NCBI GenBank assembly: GCA_903953145.1
Contig: CAJBIL010000148.1
Coordinates: forward strand, 1 to 10,261
DNA length: 10,261 bases
Source: an uncultured beta proteobacterium
GTDB taxonomy: Bacteria; Pseudomonadota; Gammaproteobacteria; Burkholderiales; Rhodocyclaceae
Direction of reading: 5' to 3'
Shown: positions 6,248 to 10,261 of the stretch, piece after piece
Numbering within the stretch: position 1 is the first letter of the stretch
Layout: every line of letters begins with the position of its first letter
Program-made: the position numbers and the translations under genes
The notes under the pieces: model-generated
The model's input: the letters and a program-made list of their open reading frames with translations, nothing else
What the model was told of the DNA's origin: nothing
The model's database searches: none

Positions 6248-9109
6248 TTAGAACTCATGCCACTCATCGTCCAGCGAAGCCGCCAGTTTCGGCACTGTTT
6301 TTTGCCCGCTGCGCTGTGCGGTGAAACGGCCAGAATGCTCAGAAGGCGCCGCAGCTGCTTCCGGCTCGCGACGCGCCGGGGGCAAAGCGAGTTGACTGCC
6401 ATGACTGCTGCCGCCGTTGATGCGGAACACCGACACTGACTGCGTCAGCGCCTGCGCCTGCTCTTCAAGACTCTCGGCTGCCGCCGCCGCTTCTTCAACC
6501 AGCGCGGCATTCTGCTGCGTCACTTCATCCATCTGGCTGACGGCAAGGCTCACCTGCTCAATGCCTGCGCTCTGCTCACGGCTGGCCTCGGCAATATCGG
6601 TCATGATCTTGGCGACGCGCTTGATGCTGGAAACCACTTCTTCCATCGTACGGCCGGCCTGATCAACCAGCTTGTTGCCAGTTTCGACTTTCTCGACAGA
6701 ATCTGAAATCAGCCCCTTGATCTCGCGTGCGGCGGCTGCACTGCGCTGCGCCAGGCTACGCACTTCGGTGGCCACCACGGCAAAGCCACGCCCCTGTTCG
6801 CCGGCACGCGCAGCTTCAACTGCGGCATTCAAAGCCAGAATGTTGGTCTGGAAGGCAATGCCGTCGATGACACCAATAATGTCCGAAATCTTGCTGCTCG
6901 ACTGATGAATAGCGCTCATCGTGCCAACCACCTGGCCAACTACCGCACCGGCTTTTTCCGCCACCACCTGGGCGCTGCTCGCCAGTTCATTGGCTTGCTT
7001 GGCGTTGTCGGCGTTCTGCTTCACTGTGCTGGTCAGCTGCTCCATGCTCGAGGCAGTTTCTTCAAGGCTGCTGGCCTGCTCTTCGGTACGCGACGACAGA
7101 TCCTGATTACCGCTGGAAATCTCCTTGGCAGCCGTGTTGATCGCGTCAGCCGCATCCTTGATCTGACCAACGATTTCACTGAGGTTTTCTGCCGTGGCGT
7201 TCGAGTCGTCCTTCAAACGACCAAAGGTACCGGCATACTCGGCCTCAATGCGCTGCGTCAGGTCACCCTTGGCGAGTGCTCCAAGCACATGCACGACATC
7301 ATCCAGACCGCGCTGGCTAGTCTCAAGCAATTGATTCAGGCTATTGGCCAATTGCAGGAAGAAGCCGTCCTTACCTTCGGCCGCCACGCGCTGGGTGAAG
7401 TCACCCTCGGCCGCCGCAGCCACAATCAAGCCAACCTCAGTTTCAACTGCGATCTCGTTCGTGCGGTCAATCCACTCACCAACCGAACCCAGTCGCTCGC
7501 CTTTAGCATTGACAATCGGGCTGGTAATCACCCGCATGCTGCGCCCGCCGATGGTCATATCTGTTCGCCGCGTGGTGGATAACTCACGCATCGACTTCAG
7601 CGCTGCCGCCGGGTCTTTGTAGAAAACACCAACATCACTACCCACCACTTTGCTGGCCTGGAAGTTTGGCAGATCCTTGCGAATCTCGCTCTCAATGGCA
7701 TTCAGCGTGTTTTGCATCGTGGTGTTGATGTAGATAATCTGCCCGTCGTTATCGGCAACCCGCACATTCACCGACACGCAATCGAGACCGGTCTTGATGC
7801 GCAGATTTTCGGCTGCCATGCGTTGCTCTTCAGCGACATTAAAGCCCTGTTGAATCTGCATTGACTGCAAGCCCTGCAATACCTTGCCGAGTTCATCGTT
7901 ACGCGACAGATCAACGTTACGCGTGAAATCCCCCTGCGCCAGCGACTGGAAGGTTGCCAGAATCTCTTCCAGCGGCCGCGTGATCGAACGGGTGAGCAAC
8001 CAGGAAATCAGTGCCCCCATGAAGAGCGCGGCAATCCCGAACAGGATGGTCCACAAACGGACCTGTTCAAAATCGGCATCGGCGCCCTGCACCTGCTTTT
8101 GTCCGGCCTGATTCAGATAGGCGATCAGTTTATCCAGCCCCTCGGAGGTCTCCTTGTAGGCAGGATTAATCTTTTGCAGAAGAATCAGGTTCGCATCATT
8201 AAACCGCCCTTCGGTCAGCGCGGCCTTGGCCGGCACCAACCCCTCAATCGCGTAACGCTTGCGTGCCTCCACAAACGATGCAAACAGTTTTTTGTGCTCA
8301 CCGGAATGTGCATGTTTCTCATAATCTGCCATCAGGCGGTTCATTTCGGCGACATTGCTCTCAATGGTCGTCAAATGCATTTCCAGCGGATGATCATGCA
8401 GCTTGGCATGCACGCCGGACGGATCATGCTGCAAGGCCAGCAGAACCTGCGAACGGTTATCCGCGATCAACTTGCCAACCACGGCGACATTCTGCAAGGG
8501 AATAATGCGCCGTGCGTAAAGGTCACCAATGCTGGCATCGACTTTTGCCATGCCCCACACGCCCATCGCACCCACCGCAGCCAGCGCCAGCAGAATCGCA
8601 GCAAAGCCAAGCGTCATTTTGGCCTTAAGCGAAAACTTGGCGAGCAAGCCATCACCGCGCTTGACGACAGCACCATGATTGATGCGCAAACCGCCTGCCT
8701 TTTTCTCGCGGAAGAGCCGGTAAGCATGCTCGGCAGCGGAGATTTGCTCGGCCGACGGCTTGCGCCGCACCGACATGTAACCCGTTACCTGACCGTTTTC
8801 ACGAATCGGTGTTGCCGTGGCCAGTACCCAGTAAAAATCGCCGTTCTTGCAGCGGTTTTTAACAATCCCCGTCCATGGGCGGCCATCCTTCAAATCGCGC
8901 CACATGTCCTCATAAGCCTCAACCGGCATGTCCGGGTGGCGAACAATATTGTGCGGCTCGCCAATCAACTCGGCTTCGGTAAACCCACTGATTGCCAGAA
9001 ACTCGTTGTTGATCGAGGTGATCTGACCTTTGAGGTCGGTCTTTGAAACAATCAGCGCATGGGCGCCGAGCACGATCTCGTTATTGGTAACGGGCTGGTT
9101 ATTACGCAT
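6248..9109 (-). CDS. Methyl-accepting chemotaxis protein 2: Aer-like PAS + periplasmic four-helix bundle + HAMP + PAS + signalling domain
   Basis: Complete 953-residue receptor and close paralogue of mcp1. The N-terminal PAS (1-118) has the same Aer FAD-site residues (N34, H53, R57, H58, D60, W79, N85), so redox or oxygen sensing is likely. Membrane helix 1 is at about 166-187 and helix 2 at about 353-372. Between them is a helical periplasmic domain of about 165 residues that fits the 4HB_MCP family rather than the Cache domain of mcp1. It is rich in histidine (H228, H234, H238, H240, H245, H266, H268, H272). HAMP follows (about 373-425), then a PAS-like domain (about 439-550), a HAMP-like stretch (about 555-650), and the MCP hairpin (about 657-895) with tip IDGIAFQTNILALNAAVEAA and a TEEQASSLEETASS methylation segment. 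It ends in EWHEF, the CheR/CheB docking pentapeptide. The ATG at 9109 is fixed by a strong ribosome site. The ligand is unknown. Confidence 0.95.
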   Translation of the reverse strand: MRNNQPVTNNEIVLGAHALIVSKTDLKGQITSINNEFLAISGFTEAELIGEPHNIVRHPDMPVEAYEDMWRDLKDGRPWTGIVKNRCKNGDFYWVLATATPIRENGQVTGYMSVRRKPSAEQISAAEHAYRLFREKKAGGLRINHGAVVKRGDGLLAKFSLKAKMTLGFAAILLALAAVGAMGVWGMAKVDASIGDLYARRIIPLQNVAVVGKLIADNRSQVLLALQHDPSGVHAKLHDHPLEMHLTTIESNVAEMNRLMADYEKHAHSGEHKKLFASFVEARKRYAIEGLVPAKAALTEGRFNDANLILLQKINPAYKETSEGLDKLIAYLNQAGQKQVQGADADFEQVRLWTILFGIAALFMGALISWLLTRSITRPLEEILATFQSLAQGDFTRNVDLSRNDELGKVLQGLQSMQIQQGFNVAEEQRMAAENLRIKTGLDCVSVNVRVADNDGQIIYINTTMQNTLNAIESEIRKDLPNFQASKVVGSDVGVFYKDPAAALKSMRELSTTRRTDMTIGGRSMRVITSPIVNAKGERLGSVGEWIDRTNEIAVETEVGLIVAAAAEGDFTQRVAAEGKDGFFLQLANSLNQLLETSQRGLDDVVHVLGALAKGDLTQRIEAEYAGTFGRLKDDSNATAENLSEIVGQIKDAADAINTAAKEISSGNQDLSSRTEEQASSLEETASSMEQLTSTVKQNADNAKQANELASSAQVVAEKAGAVVGQVVGTMSAIHQSSSKISDIIGVIDGIAFQTNILALNAAVEAARAGEQGRGFAVVATEVRSLAQRSAAAAREIKGLISDSVEKVETGNKLVDQAGRTMEEVVSSIKRVAKIMTDIAEASREQSAGIEQVSLAVSQMDEVTQQNAALVEEAAAAAESLEEQAQALTQSVSVFRINGGSSHGSQLALPPARREPEAAAAPSEHSGRFTAQRSGQKTVPKLAASLDDEWHEF
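6713..6757. repeat. 45-bp identical segment shared by mcp1 and mcp2 (copy 2)
   Basis: Second copy, at a constant offset of 3531 bp from the one in mcp1. Identity breaks on both sides at single bases (G/A before, A/T after), as expected inside a longer homologous block rather than an inserted element. Confidence 0.8.
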
Positions 9110-9116
9110 TCAATTT

Positions 9117-9123
9117 CCCCCTT
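9117..9123 (-). promoter_or_regulatory. Strong Shine-Dalgarno of mcp2
   Basis: On the minus strand AAGGGGG lies 7 nt before the ATG at 9109. It is the best ribosome binding site in the window and supports this start, which also gives an N-terminus matching mcp1 (MRNN-PVTN). Confidence 0.8.
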
Positions 9124-9125
9124 AA

Positions 9126-9191
9126 GGCAAGCTGCGGCAATGTTGGCTTGCCGTTGATACTTGATGTTTTCTAGCGGCCACCACTGGCCGC
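9126..9191 (-). promoter_or_regulatory. Two small hairpins between mcp3 and mcp2
   Basis: The 89-bp gap holds GGCAAGC (9126-9132) pairing with GCTTGCC (9146-9152), loop 13 nt, and GCGGCCA (9174-9180) pairing with TGGCCGC (9185-9191), loop 4 nt. On the minus strand the second follows the mcp3 stop by 7 bp but is trailed by TAGAAAAC rather than a T-run. It is therefore not a textbook intrinsic terminator and may instead stabilise the mcp3 3' end. No promoter was recognised. Confidence 0.4.
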
Positions 9192-9198
9192 CGGAAAA

Positions 9199-10261
9199 TC
9201 AGAATTCTGCCCACTCGTCTTCGCTGGGGGCTGGCAGCGCAGCCATTTTCCTGGCCGGCTCAACGCGAGCAACGGCAACGGGCGCGGCCGCTTTTCCGTG
9301 TTTCATGTCCTCAAGCAACGCGACGACCTTATTTGAGCGCTCCGAAAACTCGCCGGCGATCTGGCTGCGTGCGTTACTCGCGTTACCCGCCTGATAGGTG
9401 CGGATCACGGAAGCCGCCGACTTGTGGAATCCGGCGTGCTCGTGCTTCAGCTCCCCATAATGCGCATCGCCATGCAATGCACGGCCATCGCCATGAATCC
9501 AGCAACCGAGCGCGCATTTGTCGTCGCGCTCGACGACGGCTGCATCGAGCGCATCGCCTTTACCGCCAACAAAATCAAGCAGCTTCCGCTTCCAGCTCTT
9601 ATGCGCTGTAATCGCACCGTCAAAGTCCAGCCCCTTGACCTTGGCCTCGACCATGGCCGACCCTTTACCCGTGTCAAGCACAAAGACAGAAACTGCCTGC
9701 ACCAAGGACTGCGCCTGTTCTTCCAGGCTCTCGGCGGCGGCGGCGGCTTCTTCAACCAAAGCCGCGTTCTGCTGCGTCACTTCATCCATCTGGCTGACCG
9801 CCAGGCTGACTTGCTCGATGCCGGCGCTCTGTTCACGACTGGCTTCGGCGATATCGCCCATGATTTTGGCAACGCGCTGGATGCTATTGACCACCTCGGC
9901 CATCGTGCGCCCGGCCTGATCAACCTGCTTGTTACCGCTCTCGACCTTATCGACTGAATCAGCAATCAGGCCCTTGATTTCACGCGCGGCGGCAGCACTG
10001 CGCTGCGCCAGACTACGCACCTCGGTTGCCACCACGGCAAACCCGCGCCCCTGCTCGCCGGCCCGCGCCGCTTCTACCGCCGCATTCAGCGCCAGAATAT
10101 TGGTCTGGAAGGCAATGCCGTCTATCACGCCAATGATGTCGCCAATCTTGCTGCTCGACTGATGAATTGCACTCATCGTCTGCACCACCTGCGCGACCAC
10201 TTCACCACCACGCACCGCAACCTGCTGGGCGTTGCCGGCCAGCTCGTTGGCTTGCTTGGCG
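9199..10261 (-). CDS. Methyl-accepting chemotaxis protein 3, C-terminal part, with CZB zinc-binding domain (N-terminus outside window)
   Basis: The frame is open through the right edge. The GTG at 10215 lies within the conserved signalling helix and is not a start, so all sensor and membrane parts are missing. Visible first is most of the MCP hairpin, with the same tip motif as mcp1/mcp2, ending near 9690. A CZB domain follows (about 9346-9630). Its expected 3-His/1-Cys zinc site is complete: His at 9601-9603 (AHKSWK), Cys at 9514-9516 (KCALGCW), and His at 9436-9438 and 9424-9426 (HAGFH). Spacings of 29, 26 and 4 residues are close to the 30, 27 and 4 of E. coli DgcZ. CZB domains sense zinc, and in some receptors oxidants such as HOCl through the Cys. 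The protein ends in EWAEF, a CheR/CheB docking pentapeptide, after a short Ala/Pro linker. Synonymous differences from mcp1/mcp2 are more frequent than between those two. Confidence 0.95.
   Translation of the reverse strand, partial: AKQANELAGNAQQVAVRGGEVVAQVVQTMSAIHQSSSKIGDIIGVIDGIAFQTNILALNAAVEAARAGEQGRGFAVVATEVRSLAQRSAAAAREIKGLIADSVDKVESGNKQVDQAGRTMAEVVNSIQRVAKIMGDIAEASREQSAGIEQVSLAVSQMDEVTQQNAALVEEAAAAAESLEEQAQSLVQAVSVFVLDTGKGSAMVEAKVKGLDFDGAITAHKSWKRKLLDFVGGKGDALDAAVVERDDKCALGCWIHGDGRALHGDAHYGELKHEHAGFHKSAASVIRTYQAGNASNARSQIAGEFSERSNKVVALLEDMKHGKAAAPVAVARVEPARKMAALPAPSEDEWAEF

Noticed and set aside
5585..6439. Plus-strand open frame crossing the mcp1-mcp2 gap
   Set aside because: Both ends lie antisense to conserved receptor codons. 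The middle runs through the palindromes, and there is no ribosome site or recognisable protein.
8099..9046. Long plus-strand open frame (315 codons) opposite mcp2
   Set aside because: It is antisense to a well-conserved receptor. Its translation has no recognisable domain and it reflects codon bias of the minus-strand gene.
9110..9198. Intrinsic terminator or sigma-28 promoter between mcp3 and mcp2
   Set aside because: The 7-bp hairpin lacks a downstream T-run, and no TAAA/GCCGATAA pair at proper spacing was found.
10213..10215. GTG as the start of mcp3
   Set aside because: The frame continues upstream into conserved signalling-helix sequence (KQANELAGNAQQVA), so this GTG is an internal valine.
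1..10261. CRISPR array, tRNA, rRNA, prophage or insertion sequence
   Set aside because: No regularly spaced repeats, no cloverleaf or rRNA signature, and no transposase or phage gene was seen. The repeats present are receptor paralogy and the short REP-like unit.

Overview
The window is a chemotaxis locus with every gene on the minus strand. Reading in the direction of transcription (from high to low coordinates) it holds a methyl-accepting chemotaxis protein cut by the right edge (mcp3, 10261-9199), a complete 953-residue receptor (mcp2, 9109-6248), a complete 1077-residue receptor (mcp1, 5962-2729), cheR (2671-1781), cheD (1806-1114) and cheB (1062 to the left edge, nearly complete). The moderately high GC content, the gene order mcp-cheR-cheD-cheB, the E. 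coli-like receptor hairpin and the GTAG-type palindromic repeat suggest a motile betaproteobacterium. Rhodocyclales (Dechloromonas/Azonexus-like) is my best guess. That is inference from gene style, because no 16S or species marker lies in the window.

The three receptors share almost the same cytoplasmic signalling hairpin, and each ends in a W-x-x-F type pentapeptide (EWHEF, EWHEF, EWAEF). This is the known docking tether for CheR and CheB, both encoded directly downstream. mcp1 and mcp2 also share an N-terminal PAS domain that aligns residue for residue with the FAD-binding PAS of the E. coli redox receptor Aer. They differ in the periplasmic sensor between the two membrane helices: a Cache_3-Cache_2-like domain in mcp1 and a His-rich four-helix-bundle domain in mcp2. 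mcp3 shows no such context inside the window but carries a C-terminal CZB (chemoreceptor zinc-binding) domain with all four expected ligands.

CheR, CheD and CheB form the adaptation module: CheR methylates receptor glutamates, CheD deamidates receptor glutamines, and phosphorylated CheB removes methyl groups. CheA, CheW and CheY are not in the window and presumably lie beyond one of its edges.

The only long non-coding stretch is the 285 bp between mcp2 and mcp1 (5963-6247). It is dense in structure. It has an inverted pair of GTAG-footed palindromes that look like REP/BIME repeats, and a 105-bp nested inverted repeat that encloses a hairpin. A further 9-bp stem is topologically incompatible with that inverted repeat unless a pseudoknot forms. 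This gap is the least ordinary part of the window and might be a switching leader RNA for mcp1. The 89-bp gap between mcp3 and mcp2 also holds two small hairpins. The remaining gaps (57 bp and 51 bp) show nothing beyond weak ribosome binding sites.
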